Part shown: positions 52,377 to 61,822 of the stretch, one piece after another
Layout of the letters: every line of letters begins with the position of its first letter
Numbering within the stretch: the first letter of the stretch is position 1
Source: Pararhizobium sp.
Lineage (GTDB): Bacteria; Pseudomonadota; Alphaproteobacteria; Rhizobiales; Rhizobiaceae
Reading direction: 5' to 3'
NCBI GenBank assembly: GCA_017794825.1
Contig: CP051237.1
Location: 4,172,501 to 4,236,500 of the forward strand
Length of the DNA: 64,000 nt
Made by a program: the position numbers and the translations under genes
Notes under the pieces: generated by a model
What the model was told of the DNA's origin: nothing
The model's input: the letters and a program-made list of their open reading frames with translations, nothing else
The model's database searches: none

Positions 52377-53291
52377 ATGGCGACCAGGGTCGAGATCATT
52401 GAAGTATCACCGCGCGACGGCATCCAGAACGAGAAGACCCTGCTGTCGACGGAAACCAAGCTCGAGCTGATAGACCGCGCGGCCGAGGCCGGGATCAGGG
52501 CGTTCGAGGTCACGAGCTTCGTCAATCCGAAGCGCGTGCCGCAAATGGCCGACGCGAGCGAGGTCGCTCAAGGCCTGAAAAAACGCACCGATACGCGCTA
52601 CATCGGCCTCGTGCTCAACGAACGCGGCTTCGAGCGGGCGCGGCTTTCCGGCCTTGAGGACGTCAATTGCGTCGTCGTCGCCACCGAGACCTTCAACCGC
52701 CGCAACCAGGGCGTCGCCGTCGACGACACGATGGCCGATATCGCCCGCATCGCGGCCATGGCGCATGAGAGCGGAATTCGCATGGGCGTGACGATCGGCG
52801 CGGCCTTTGGCTGTCCGTTCGAGGGCGAGGTGGCTGTCGAACGGGTCGCGGAGATCGCCGCCAGGCTTGCGGAACTCAAGCCCTACGAGATTGCGCTCGC
52901 CGACACGATCGGCGTCGCGGCGCCCAGCGACATCAAGGCCAAATTTTCCGAAGTCGCCCGCGAGACCCGCGGCGTTCCGCTGCGGTGCCATCTGCACAAC
53001 ACCCGCAACACCGGGCTCGCCAATGCGGTGGCCGCCATCGAATCCGGCGTGACGCGCATCGACTCTTCCATTGGCGGCGTCGGCGGATGTCCGTTTGCGC
53101 CGGCGGCGACCGGCAATATTCCCACCGAGGATCTCGTCTATATGCTCGACCGGATGGGCGTTGAAACCGGCGTGGACGCGGAGGCGCTGATAGACACGGC
53201 GCACTGGCTCGGCACAATGCTCGGCGTCAACCCGCCCGGCATGCTGCAGCGCGCCGGAATGTTTCCACCGGCGGCAGGCGAGGCCGCCTGA
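52377..53291 (+). CDS. Hydroxymethylglutaryl-CoA lyase family protein
   Basis: 304 residues. The barrel residues Arg13/Asp14/Gln17 in SPRDGIQNE, the metal ligands His205 and His207 in CHLHNTRN and Cys238 in GGVGGCPFAPAATGN match HMG-CoA lyase. The same family includes citramalyl-CoA/4-hydroxy-2-oxo acid lyases, so a C-C cleavage of a pathway intermediate is as likely as leucine breakdown. GGAG sits before the ATG. Controlled by the promoter/operator at 52296-52337; 18 bases before amidase 3. Confidence 0.93.
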   Translation: MATRVEIIEVSPRDGIQNEKTLLSTETKLELIDRAAEAGIRAFEVTSFVNPKRVPQMADASEVAQGLKKRTDTRYIGLVLNERGFERARLSGLEDVNCVVVATETFNRRNQGVAVDDTMADIARIAAMAHESGIRMGVTIGAAFGCPFEGEVAVERVAEIAARLAELKPYEIALADTIGVAAPSDIKAKFSEVARETRGVPLRCHLHNTRNTGLANAVAAIESGVTRIDSSIGGVGGCPFAPAATGNIPTEDLVYMLDRMGVETGVDAEALIDTAHWLGTMLGVNPPGMLQRAGMFPPAAGEAA

Positions 53292-53309
53292 ACAGATCGG
53301 AGTGATCGC

Positions 53310-53942
53310 ATGGCAGACGAAGAGGAAATCTATCGCAGTCAGGGCTTCGGCAATGCGGTGGGCATGGGCAAGAACCCGGCGCTGATCATTGTCGATTTCG
53401 TCATCGGCTTCACGGACGCAAAGCATTTCGGCGGCGGCAATATCCCGGCGGCCATCGAAAAGACTGTGGATCTCCTGGCCTTCGCCCGCAAGAAGGAATG
53501 GCCGATCGTCCATACGCGCGTGGTCTACCAGGAAGACGGATCGGACGCCGGCGCCTTTGCGCGCAAGGTGCCCAGTCTCCTGAAGCTGACACCCGACAGT
53601 GAACTGTCGCAGATCGTGCCTGAGCTGACGCCGCGTCCGGGCGAACTCATCATCTGCAAGCGCCAGGCCTCGGCTTTCTTCGGCAGCGAACTCGCCGCGT
53701 GGCTGACCTATCGCGGCGTCGACACCACGCTGGTGACGGGCTGCACCACCTCTGGATGCGTCCGCGCAACGGTGATCGATTCCGTCAGCAGCAATTTCGG
53801 GACGATCGTGGTGACCGATTGCGTGGGCGACAGGGCGATCGAACCCCACAACGCCAACCTGTTCGACATGGGTCAGAAATATGCGGACCTCGTTGAGAGT
53901 AAGGAAATCTACGCCCATTTCGGCGAATCCCGGGCGGCCTGA
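53310..53942 (+). CDS. Isochorismatase-fold cysteine hydrolase (amidase) 3
   Basis: 210 residues. The triad is Asp29 (IIVDF), Lys117 (IICKR) and Cys150 (TTSGCVRAT). Closest by eye to paralog 1 in the C-terminal half (GDRAIEPHNANLFDMGQKYAD versus the equivalent GDRHASPHEANLFDM). Together with the lyase it forms a two-gene unit with the GntR at 54046 downstream. Carbamoyl or acid-amide hydrolysis expected. Confidence 0.92.
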   Translation: MADEEEIYRSQGFGNAVGMGKNPALIIVDFVIGFTDAKHFGGGNIPAAIEKTVDLLAFARKKEWPIVHTRVVYQEDGSDAGAFARKVPSLLKLTPDSELSQIVPELTPRPGELIICKRQASAFFGSELAAWLTYRGVDTTLVTGCTTSGCVRATVIDSVSSNFGTIVVTDCVGDRAIEPHNANLFDMGQKYADLVESKEIYAHFGESRAA

Positions 53943-54045
53943 ACCGCGTTCTCCACTGATTGGTTTCGCGGCGGGGCAGACGAACGGACGGATTTCCTTT
54001 AACCGTAGTGAGTGACGGATTTGGGTCTCCGGGGCAGTGACGGAT

Positions 54046-54810
54046 ATGGAGCAGATGGTCATTCAGGACATCGATACGGGCGGATCGGACCGCCCGCGCT
54101 ACCAGCAGATCTATGCGATGTTGCGTGAACGCATCCGTTCGGGCGCCTATCCGATCGGCAGCAACCTGCCGACGGAGGTGGAGTTCTGCGACGAGTTCGG
54201 CGTCAGCCGATACACGGTGCGGGAGGCGCTGCGCCGCCTGGTCGATCAAGGCATGCTGGCGCGCAGACAGGGGTCCGGCAGCGAGATCATCGCCACGGAG
54301 CCGCATCGCAATTTCGTCCACCAGGTCCGTTCGCTCGCCGACCTGTTCCAATACGCGCTCGACACGCATCTCGATATCCGCGCGATCAGGAAAATACGCC
54401 TGCCGGCAAAGATCGCGACCGCGGTCGGCGGCGAGGCCGGGTCGACGTGGCTCGAGATCAAGAGCGTTCGCCGGACTCACAAGAACGGCGAGCCGATCTG
54501 CGTGACGCATTCCTACATACCCGACCGGCTGGCCGCGATCGAACCGGATATCCCGGACTGCGTCGGCCCGCTCTACGCGCTTCTTGAGGAGCGCTCCGGC
54601 GAGACCATCACGAACGCCTCCCAGGAAATCGGCGCCGAACCGATGACAAAGGCGATCGCCAACGCGCTGGGTCGCGAGCCTCGCGCCGTCGCCCTGCGTC
54701 TTTTGCGACGTTATTCGTCACGCAACGGCACGCTGATCGCGTCCTACAACTGGCACCCGGGCGACAGTTTCACCTATTCCATGGACCTGCAGCGCAATCC
54801 GAGCCACTGA
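54046..54810 (+). CDS. GntR family regulator, UTRA (HutC) type, second copy
   Basis: 254 residues from ATG 54046; a GTG at 54037 is possible. Winged helix with LPTEVEFCDEFGVSRYTVRE and ARRQGSGSEI, then a UTRA domain ending IASYNWHPGDSFTYSM. Paralog of the GntR at 24187. AGTGACGGAT occurs twice, at 54011-54020 and 54036-54045, directly before the start, and may be an autoregulatory element. Together the two UTRA regulators are the best candidates to bind the six operator-like sites. Confidence 0.93.
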   Translation: MEQMVIQDIDTGGSDRPRYQQIYAMLRERIRSGAYPIGSNLPTEVEFCDEFGVSRYTVREALRRLVDQGMLARRQGSGSEIIATEPHRNFVHQVRSLADLFQYALDTHLDIRAIRKIRLPAKIATAVGGEAGSTWLEIKSVRRTHKNGEPICVTHSYIPDRLAAIEPDIPDCVGPLYALLEERSGETITNASQEIGAEPMTKAIANALGREPRAVALRLLRRYSSRNGTLIASYNWHPGDSFTYSMDLQRNPSH

Positions 54811-54811
54811 C

Positions 54812-54829
54812 AACAGGGACAACCCTGTT
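54812..54829. terminator. Hairpin between convergent genes
   Basis: AACAGGG-ACAA-CCCTGTT lies exactly between the GntR stop and the convergent small gene stop. No T-run follows on either strand, so termination is only probable. Confidence 0.4.
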
Positions 54830-55138
54830 TCATCGGCGCCTGAGCCGTCTTGCGTTTCTCCTTGCCTCGGCGTCGATTTGCTTGACCGCCGCCTCCGCAA
54901 CGATGAGAGGATCTTGCCGGGATGCGATGGCCATCGAGGCCCGCTCAGCCGCCTTGGCGAAAGCCGAGGGCTTTTCAAACAACATTCTGGAAAATTCCAC
55001 TGGCGTCATCGAACCATCCGCGAACTTCATGCTTCTTCGCCAGATGACTTCCTGGGAGGCAAGTCCCATACTGACAAAGGCGGACGACAGGCGGCTCCAG
55101 GCGCCAGCCAGTTTCAGGGCTGAATCGAGTCCGTACAT
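54830..55138 (-). CDS. Small helical hypothetical protein (102 aa)
   Basis: 102 residues from ATG 55138 with AAAGGACC upstream. It resembles short alphaproteobacterial proteins often mislabelled antifreeze: SRLSSAFVSMGLASQEVIWRR, DGSMTPVEFSRMLFEKPSAF, then a basic tail RRNARRLRRR. Probably helical and phasin-like in composition. It follows the YcaO gene on the same strand after 141 bases, so a link is possible but not shown. Nothing in it looks like a RiPP core peptide. Confidence 0.6.
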   Translation of the reverse strand: MYGLDSALKLAGAWSRLSSAFVSMGLASQEVIWRRSMKFADGSMTPVEFSRMLFEKPSAFAKAAERASMAIASRQDPLIVAEAAVKQIDAEARRNARRLRRR

Positions 55139-55279
55139 GCAATCGGTCCTTTGGTTCTGATCGCGGGCGACGCCCGGCGATGATTGACTGCGACCCTCCC
55201 GGCTTGAAGAACTCCGCATGAGCGCGCTGGTTCCCGGGTGATTGGATCAGTGGGAGCATGCTGGCGCGGCGCAATGTTC

Positions 55280-56515
55280 TCAAACGCGTAAAAGTGTCGG
55301 ATTTGGTTTAGTCGGGTAGCTGCGACAGAGGTCGCGCGAATCTTCGGCCAGAAGGCGAGGCTTCCCGAAACGCGGTTTGAAATGACACAAATCCGGCGAG
55401 ACAAGCCTGAAAACCGGCGTCCCGAATTCCTTTCGCGTCAGGTCGACGGCTGCGACATCGATGCGGTTCGCTGCGAGCCGGTCCAGTATGTCGCTGAAGG
55501 ACAATCCGTCCGGGTGGTCGGAAATATTGGCTGTCGCCACAGCGCCAGTAGCGAAAGGCGCGGCGTCTTCCACAGAGATCTCCAGCCATTCCGTCAGGTC
55601 GCCGATGACGTCCGCATGTCGCCTGCCGATGGCGAGGCGCAGCTCCATTTGCAGGAGTTCGAGCAGGGCGGTGCGCGCCGCGTCGACAAGGCTGCCCCGC
55701 GCCGCGAAACCGGCCGCCATGCCCTTGCCGTTACGGTCGCTGCCGAGCGCCGCCACCGCCGGAATTCCCAGATCGGTCGTGATGTCGAGCAGGCGAAGGA
55801 CGCGGTCTTGCCCCTGGAAGTGCTTCGCCAGTTCTGAACCCTTGTCCAGTATCATGGGATCGATCGCCGGGCGCTTTCGTCCGCCATACCACCAGCGCCC
55901 GGTGGCGTCGCGCTCGATCAGTTCGAGCAACGCCGACAGCATGGCGATGTCGATTGTCTCCCCGGCGGCGCAGCCATTGCTGTCGGCCACGCAGCAACCG
56001 GTTTCCACGCCGCGCTCGACCCTGCCGATCAGCGCGAAATCAGCGGGGATCAGCATCCGTTCATCGGAAAGGAGCGAACGCGCGGCGATCCACTCGATGT
56101 CGGCTCGGTCGACCATGGGTGGCGGGATCCAGTCGAGGCCTTCCAGCCGCAAATTCCAGGCGTCGCGGTCGTTGATCTGGCTGGAGGAAAAGCCGTTGAG
56201 CAGGTCCGGCGGCCAGTGGTTGCCATCCAGATCGGAAATTCGCGCGGTCATCAGCGGTTCGTCGCCCCATTCGCAGGCCGAGGCGATTTCGAGCATTTCC
56301 CCCAGGGCGGACTTGCGGCTGTCCTCTTCGCTCAGGCCACGCCCGTGACCCATCCGGCCCTTTTGCGCGGTTGCGGCTACGGGATAGTTCCGCCAGCGCC
56401 GAAAGGTTTCGTCGCCGGCCATTGCGGCATGAACATGGACGGGCCAACCCGGCGTCGAGAGTTGACGCATCTCAAATGAAGATTTGTCGAACCGACCGGG
56501 TCCTGAATATGACAT
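55280..56515 (-). CDS. YcaO-family ATP-dependent cyclodehydratase-like protein
   Basis: 411 residues from ATG 56515 (a TTG one codon earlier is ignored). YcaO hallmarks: GRGLSEEDSRKSALGEMLEI (Ser/Glu ATP-binding helix), SNGCAAGETIDIAML and LLELIERDATGRW. It ends YPTKPNPTLLRV, with prolines near the C terminus as in azoline-forming YcaO proteins. YcaO enzymes activate peptide amides with ATP to make azolines or thioamides; some act with TfuA or alone. No E1-like partner, TfuA or obvious precursor is next to it. It lies 18 bases after an unknown protein and downstream of a haem peroxidase, all minus strand. Confidence 0.9.
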   Translation of the reverse strand: MSYSGPGRFDKSSFEMRQLSTPGWPVHVHAAMAGDETFRRWRNYPVAATAQKGRMGHGRGLSEEDSRKSALGEMLEIASACEWGDEPLMTARISDLDGNHWPPDLLNGFSSSQINDRDAWNLRLEGLDWIPPPMVDRADIEWIAARSLLSDERMLIPADFALIGRVERGVETGCCVADSNGCAAGETIDIAMLSALLELIERDATGRWWYGGRKRPAIDPMILDKGSELAKHFQGQDRVLRLLDITTDLGIPAVAALGSDRNGKGMAAGFAARGSLVDAARTALLELLQMELRLAIGRRHADVIGDLTEWLEISVEDAAPFATGAVATANISDHPDGLSFSDILDRLAANRIDVAAVDLTRKEFGTPVFRLVSPDLCHFKPRFGKPRLLAEDSRDLCRSYPTKPNPTLLRV

Positions 56516-56533
56516 CAATGCGCTCGAGAGCGA

Positions 56534-57073
56534 TCAGGCGCAGCGGCTCATCAGCTTGAACGGCGCCAGGTAATCGGCGCCGGCATCCACGTCAGGACTG
56601 TTTCTTACGTCTTTAGAAATCGTCTTGAGGTAGGCAAGCCCGTCCATCTCGATGGCGTCGGGCAAAACGACATCCATGTTGAACCTGTATTTCTTGATTT
56701 TGTTCTTTTTCTTCTTTCGTTCGGACGCCCTGCTGTCTGATTTGAAAATCAAAGTTGCTTCAACTTCAACGCCCGAGATTTTTTCTATCTCAAGAATTAT
56801 CTTGTCGGATCCCAGCTCCTCGACCTCGAGTATTTTCAATTTCTTGTTGTTGCCGGCGTTGTCCTTGAACTCGAACATGAGTTTGTATTTTGAGTTGATG
56901 GTCGTATCTTCCAGAAAATCGGACAAGATGTCGTAAACCTGGTCGCGAGGATCATCGGTGTTGCTGATTGCCCTCAACTTCGCGCCGAATTTTGTTTGTC
57001 CGTCGATACGGTGCTGATTGTTCGTCTCGCTCGGATTTCCGCCATTATCGAAATATGCAACTATCGCAGCCAT
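56534..57073 (-). CDS. Hypothetical protein in the YcaO/peroxidase operon
   Basis: 179 residues from ATG 57073, behind AGGAGGA. No family recognised. N-terminal AAIVAYFDNGGNPSETNNQH, a beta-rich middle (KYKLMFEFKDNAGNNKKLKI), and a very basic patch ERKKKKNKIKKYRF. Base composition is distinctly AT-richer than its neighbours (Lys/Asn/Ile codons), which suggests recent acquisition. The position between the peroxidase (34-base gap) and YcaO makes it a candidate substrate or partner of both; it has one Cys and few Ser/Thr clusters. Confidence 0.7.
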   Translation of the reverse strand: MAAIVAYFDNGGNPSETNNQHRIDGQTKFGAKLRAISNTDDPRDQVYDILSDFLEDTTINSKYKLMFEFKDNAGNNKKLKILEVEELGSDKIILEIEKISGVEVEATLIFKSDSRASERKKKKNKIKKYRFNMDVVLPDAIEMDGLAYLKTISKDVRNSPDVDAGADYLAPFKLMSRCA

Positions 57074-57107
57074 TGGTCTGTCCTCCTGTTCTGACGTGCT
57101 TAAATTT

Positions 57108-58742
57108 TCATGCGTGGATCGCCCCAAACATCGCGTTCAGGGTGAATTGCGTCGTGGCGCCGTGACAGAATTCCCCGGCCACCTGGAAATTGGGGTTGCT
57201 GAGAACGCTGTCCTGGGCTCCGGCTATCGCCGCATGGATCGTCTCGGCAACGATCCGGCTGCCGAACGGTCCAAGTTTGCCGGTTCCCGCCTTTTCAGCC
57301 TCACGCAGCACGTAGAGCCAGAGCGGCGTGTTGGTGTTCAAGTGGTCCCTCTGCGCCGCGGTCAGTCCCGCGCATATCGGATGACCTGATGGAAAGATAT
57401 CTTCGGCGGCGAAGGTCGACGCATGGTCCGCTGCGAGCAGGGGGAGATTCGCTTTCAGCTGCTGCGCGGTCGCCAGTTCCAGCTGCCCGGCTCGCCAGAG
57501 TGTGATGAACGCCAGGTTGTAGCCATCGGGCGCATACGGGACGCCGGACGACGGGTCGATCCAGTTCGACGAAAGCCGGTTGAGCCGGTTTGCAATCTGG
57601 GTGTCAATCGGCTTGGCCTCGGCGGTTGCGAATTTGTCCCAATCGATGACCCAGTTGTCGATCAGCCGTTTTTGCGGACTGAGATTGTTGCCGAGATAGG
57701 TGTTGTTCAGGACATCGTTCAGGCTGGCGTCATCGACGTCGTTCCATAGGTAATTGCTGTTGACCATGGAATGGCCGAAGCGGAAGCAGGCCGCTGCAAA
57801 CTCGACGGGAACCTGAAAAAGCACCGGATTTCCGCCCGGGAAGATCACCTTTCGCTGACCGGTTTGCGCGAGGTCTGTCACAACGCCGTCATCGCAGACG
57901 GCAGGAAGATAGTCATTGAGCGCGATCGACTGCAGGTAACGGGCCGCCATGACCTGCAATTCGTCCAATGTGGCGAACCCGTAACACTCCTGCAGTCGCC
58001 AGATGAAGCGGGTAATGGCGACATAAAGCTGCGCCGCGATCAGATTGTTGTCGCACCGCGGGTCGGTGGTGAATGGAAACCCGTTTGCCGTGCGCGCAAT
58101 ATCCTCATGCCGGTCCAGGCTGGTTGGACCCAGACAAAGGTGATTGGGCTGAAGCGTCGCCATGCATTCGAACCCGGTTCCGGGAGAGACGCCAACCGGC
58201 AGGGATGCGAAAATGCTGTCGAGATCGAAGACGTGACTGCGCAGGTTCCATTCCATGCCGGGATCGCCCGGATAATTCTGCATATGGGTGAGGTCATGGG
58301 CGATAAACTGCCCGAAATAGGTGTATATCGCAGGTATCGCCGGTCCAGGCATGGTTGTCGTCGACCCGGATTGCGCGCTCATGTTGCCGGCGATTGTTTC
58401 CAGAACATTTTTCTCATGGGATTCAAACTTGCCGCGCGCGTCGAAGATCCGGTAGTAGAATTTGGCCGTTGATCCCGAGAGCAGGTTGGCGGAGGCCCTG
58501 ATATCTGAATACTTGTCCGGATCCAGCGGCTCCAGCAGATCACGCGCCGCTTCACTGGGTTCGAGGCGAAACACCGTGCGATCCGGATTATCCGGGTCTT
58601 CCCGCCGGACGGCTTTGATGACGGCGTCCCGTTTGAGCCTTTCCGGGGCGTGAAAAACGACTTCCTCGAAATCGTCCCCCATCTCGTAGACCGTTCGTTC
58701 TGCAAGAAACGGAATTCCGCCGCCGTGTTGCCCCAGAGTCAA
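57108..58742 (-). CDS. Animal-type haem peroxidase
   Basis: 544 residues. Distal His149 in YFGQFIAHDLTHM, catalytic-type Arg229 in TDPRCDNN and proximal His324 in FRFGHSMVN place it in the peroxidase-cyclooxygenase superfamily. No signal peptide is visible, so a cytosolic or non-classically exported protein. It would oxidise organic substrates with H2O2. First gene of the operon with the unknown protein and YcaO, an unusual partnership. The 125 bases upstream (58743-58867) are AT-rich and probably hold the promoter. Confidence 0.92.
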   Translation of the reverse strand: MTLGQHGGGIPFLAERTVYEMGDDFEEVVFHAPERLKRDAVIKAVRREDPDNPDRTVFRLEPSEAARDLLEPLDPDKYSDIRASANLLSGSTAKFYYRIFDARGKFESHEKNVLETIAGNMSAQSGSTTTMPGPAIPAIYTYFGQFIAHDLTHMQNYPGDPGMEWNLRSHVFDLDSIFASLPVGVSPGTGFECMATLQPNHLCLGPTSLDRHEDIARTANGFPFTTDPRCDNNLIAAQLYVAITRFIWRLQECYGFATLDELQVMAARYLQSIALNDYLPAVCDDGVVTDLAQTGQRKVIFPGGNPVLFQVPVEFAAACFRFGHSMVNSNYLWNDVDDASLNDVLNNTYLGNNLSPQKRLIDNWVIDWDKFATAEAKPIDTQIANRLNRLSSNWIDPSSGVPYAPDGYNLAFITLWRAGQLELATAQQLKANLPLLAADHASTFAAEDIFPSGHPICAGLTAAQRDHLNTNTPLWLYVLREAEKAGTGKLGPFGSRIVAETIHAAIAGAQDSVLSNPNFQVAGEFCHGATTQFTLNAMFGAIHA

Positions 58743-58867
58743 GATTCAATCTCCCCAGTTGGCGATGCAGTCCTTCATGCAATTATACTTTGTATCCGCT
58801 AGATAAGTAACTATTTATATTTGTGGGTATGTGTAGAATGCCACAAAATCCCTCTTTAATCTCTTTG

Positions 58868-61318
58868 TCAGTATGCGATTTCCGCCAACGCACCCGCCAA
58901 CGCCTGTTTCTCCTCGTCCCGGCGCATTGGATAAATCTCCGTGAACCAGTCGAAGACGGCTTTCGGCGTCGCGGGTTCGTTGCGGTTCCAGTTCACACCG
59001 ACGGCCTCCACAAGTTTGCGGAATTGCTGCGAGGCTTCTTCCGGTTTTCCAAGTTTGACCAGTGTCGCCGCATGCCAGCCGGGATTGTCGATGATCCGGT
59101 CGCGGCCGCGTCGCGCGGCTGTCAGCGCCGATTCATAGTCGCCGGCGAGGAAATAGACCGAGGCGGCGTAGCACCACTGATAGTCGAGCATCAGGGGCGC
59201 GCAGCGCAGGCTGTGTTCCAGCAGGTCGCCGGCGCCGTCATGATCGCCGAAGAACGCCAGCCCCATCGCGCACGATACGATGGTGCGCGGGCTGTTCGGG
59301 TTGAGACGGGCGGCCATGTTCATGTGCAGCGAAGCCTTGTCGAAATCTCCTTCCAGTGATGCGGACCAGGCAATGGCCAGTTGATTGCGCGCGTCCAGCG
59401 GGTCGAGTTCCGCGGCGCGTTCCGAAAGCTGATAGGCGCGGTGACTGGCGACCGCGTCGCGAGGAATGCCCGGCCGCACGATGTGACGCACATTGTAGAG
59501 GCTCGCCAGGCTGGCGTAGGGCGGGGCGAAGTCCGGTTCATCGCCGATCAGCCGTTCGAAGATGTCGGCCGCCGCGTCATGATCCTCCGGGGTCCACCGG
59601 CTGAATAGCCTCTCGCCGCGCAGCCACCTGTCCACCGCCTGGCTGGAGGCGTCCTGTTTCGGCGCGTTGACCCTGTCGGTCGAAACATAGACCTCCAGCG
59701 TTGCGGCGACGCGGCCGACGATTGATTTCTTCGTGTTCTGGAAATTCTCCCATTGCAATGGCAGCGACTCGGCCCAGATGGTGCGGTTGCTCGCCGGCTC
59801 GACCAGGGACAGATCGACCGCGTTGATGGACTGCCGGTACACGCCGCTCAGCCTGTAATCTCCATAATTCGGCGCGGATTCGGACGGCTGCTCGACTTCC
59901 ACCACCGACCATCCGCGAAACGAGGCGAGGCTGGCTATGAGTTCGTTGCGCAGGCTCGCGGCCATATCGGACCCGGCGTTATGGTCCGCGCTGAATTCTC
60001 CGATCTGGATGCGCAGCGGTTTGCGCGCCGTTTTGGCGCGTGCTCCATTCGATGGCGTCGCGTCTTCGAGCGCGGCGACCGTTTCTGGTTTCGGCTCAAG
60101 GCCGAAATTCTCGCGCAGATAGGTGCTGAACCGTTCAAGCACGCGTTTGGCTTCGCCGGGATTGTCCGTCGCCCGGTAGTGCCGGATCAGCGCCCGCGCG
60201 GCGCGCTCATGCGCGGGTTCAATTCGCAGCAGCGCAGTCGCTGCTTCGCGCATGCCCATGTCGGCGCGATCGAACCGGTCGAGGCAGTGCTCCAGCAAGT
60301 CGCTTAAGTGGGTGCGCCAGTCGTTGCGGGTCACCGCCAGCCACGAGGCGAAGACCGATCCAACGGATTCGTAGCCATGCAATATCTGCTCCGGCCAGTC
60401 GGAAATCTGGTTGAAGACCGGGTCAACCTTTCCGCCGAGAAGGTCGCGTTCCATCCGGGTGAGATCGACCTGCACGCGGTCGCCATTGAGAGCTGTCCGA
60501 TTGCCCGTGTGCTCCACGGGCACCGTCTCCTTCAGGCCGTCGATCACGCGGTCGACGAGGCGGCCGATTTCGCCGGGTTTCCGCCCGGGCCAGATCGCGG
60601 CGCCGATGCTGCCGATCAGGGCCGAGCCTTCGGGAGAAGCCGAGACAAATGCCAGCATCGCGCGCGCCTTCGATCCCCGCGGCAGGGGACAGGCTTCCCC
60701 GTCCTTTTCCAGCGACATCCCGCCGATTGTCGTGATCGCAACGCCGCGCCTGCCCGGGCTGGTTGACCGGTCAGGCTGACGGACGATCAGATAGGCGACC
60801 ACCTCCTCGGCAATGTTCTTCAGACGCTGTCGACCGAGCGCCTGATACGAAATCCCGGGCATGTTCTCGTTTTCCCGGTAGACGTCATGCGAAATGCAGA
60901 TCCCGCCAGGATTGGCGAGTGTTTCCAGTCTCGCCGCGATGTTCACCGCGTTGCCGAAAACATCGCCGCTTCGGCGTATCGTGTCGCCGACATGGATGCC
61001 GATGCGAAAGGCGGCGAGGCTGCCGAGCTCGCCCGTGAGGCTGCCCACGCTCTTCTGAATCTGCATTGCACAATTGACCGCGGCGGCGGAAGACTGAAAA
61101 ACGAGCATCGCGCCGTCTCCCGTCTCCTTGATGAACTCGCCGTCGTTTTGCGCCGCCTTTTCCTTGAAAAACTCGAAGCAGCGATTGAGAAACGCAATTG
61201 TCTCGGTTTCGCGTTCGCCCATCAATAGGCTGGAATGAGCAAGGTCGAGAAACAGGATCGCCAACACTGTCGATCCTGCGCCGGATAATCCAATTGATTG
61301 AGCCGATTGCGTTGGCAT
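58868..61318 (-). CDS. Class III adenylate/guanylate cyclase with wHTH-like and TPR domains
   Basis: 816 residues. The N-terminal cyclase domain (about 15-185) has metal Asp25 (FLDLAHSS) and Asp68 (KETGDGAM), and RSGDVFGNAVNIAARLE. A middle region (about 195-430) resembles a SARP/BTAD-type winged-helix plus bacterial transcriptional-activation domain (WLAVTRNDWRTHLSDLLEHC, RRHYRATDN-like helices). The C-terminal part is TPR-like (PPYASLASLY, LDARNQLAIAWSASLEGDF). Such proteins act as cAMP-linked or adaptor-type regulators in rhizobia, which carry many. Convergent or independent of the YcaO operon. Confidence 0.9.
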   Translation of the reverse strand: MPTQSAQSIGLSGAGSTVLAILFLDLAHSSLLMGERETETIAFLNRCFEFFKEKAAQNDGEFIKETGDGAMLVFQSSAAAVNCAMQIQKSVGSLTGELGSLAAFRIGIHVGDTIRRSGDVFGNAVNIAARLETLANPGGICISHDVYRENENMPGISYQALGRQRLKNIAEEVVAYLIVRQPDRSTSPGRRGVAITTIGGMSLEKDGEACPLPRGSKARAMLAFVSASPEGSALIGSIGAAIWPGRKPGEIGRLVDRVIDGLKETVPVEHTGNRTALNGDRVQVDLTRMERDLLGGKVDPVFNQISDWPEQILHGYESVGSVFASWLAVTRNDWRTHLSDLLEHCLDRFDRADMGMREAATALLRIEPAHERAARALIRHYRATDNPGEAKRVLERFSTYLRENFGLEPKPETVAALEDATPSNGARAKTARKPLRIQIGEFSADHNAGSDMAASLRNELIASLASFRGWSVVEVEQPSESAPNYGDYRLSGVYRQSINAVDLSLVEPASNRTIWAESLPLQWENFQNTKKSIVGRVAATLEVYVSTDRVNAPKQDASSQAVDRWLRGERLFSRWTPEDHDAAADIFERLIGDEPDFAPPYASLASLYNVRHIVRPGIPRDAVASHRAYQLSERAAELDPLDARNQLAIAWSASLEGDFDKASLHMNMAARLNPNSPRTIVSCAMGLAFFGDHDGAGDLLEHSLRCAPLMLDYQWCYAASVYFLAGDYESALTAARRGRDRIIDNPGWHAATLVKLGKPEEASQQFRKLVEAVGVNWNRNEPATPKAVFDWFTEIYPMRRDEEKQALAGALAEIAY

Positions 61319-61519
61319 CTTAATCCGGTTTGATTATATTTCGGTACAATAGCACAATTTTTTTGAAGTTGAATTCCAATCAATATTTCGAAGGTTAAAG
61401 TCTTGACGCAATAATTTCTCTGTTCGTTGCCAGAGACTTCATCAATAGTTCAGATTTCTCAATGCGAGCGCCGCCGCGAAAGTAAAACTACTGGTTGATT
61501 CTTTCCGACGGAGGCGCCG

Positions 61520-61822
61520 ATGGGGGAGACTGCGTGGGATGGAGGCGAGACGTGCGATTGGTTTTTGAAATATCTTGGTATTGGAGCTTTCATATTGAAA
61601 CTGTTCAAGGTCATTGCGGGTTTGTCAGGTCTCGCTCTGTTTGCATTATTTGGATTTGTGGCCGCCGCGGCTTACTCGGCATCAGAGTACCAATGTCCAG
61701 ACGGCAATGACTGCCATGACGCCAAGCTAGCGATGATTGTGGGGGGTATCTTGGCTATGATGAGCCTCACTCTTACTATTCCTCTCTGCCAAGCCGTCTG
61801 GCGCGTCGTAAAAGGCGTATGA
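61520..61822 (+). CDS. Small two-helix membrane protein
   Basis: 100 residues from ATG 61520 with GGAGGCGCC upstream. Two hydrophobic stretches (VIAGLSGLALFALFGFVAAA and LAMIVGGILAMMSLTLTIPL) around a short loop with CPDGNDC. Inner-membrane protein of unknown role. Upstream 61319-61519 has no gene and may hold promoters for it and the cyclase. Confidence 0.65.
   Translation: MGETAWDGGETCDWFLKYLGIGAFILKLFKVIAGLSGLALFALFGFVAAAAYSASEYQCPDGNDCHDAKLAMIVGGILAMMSLTLTIPLCQAVWRVVKGV

Noticed and set aside
55139..55279. Short minus-strand frames as a YcaO precursor peptide
   Set aside because: None has a convincing ribosome site or a leader-core pattern; left as something to test.
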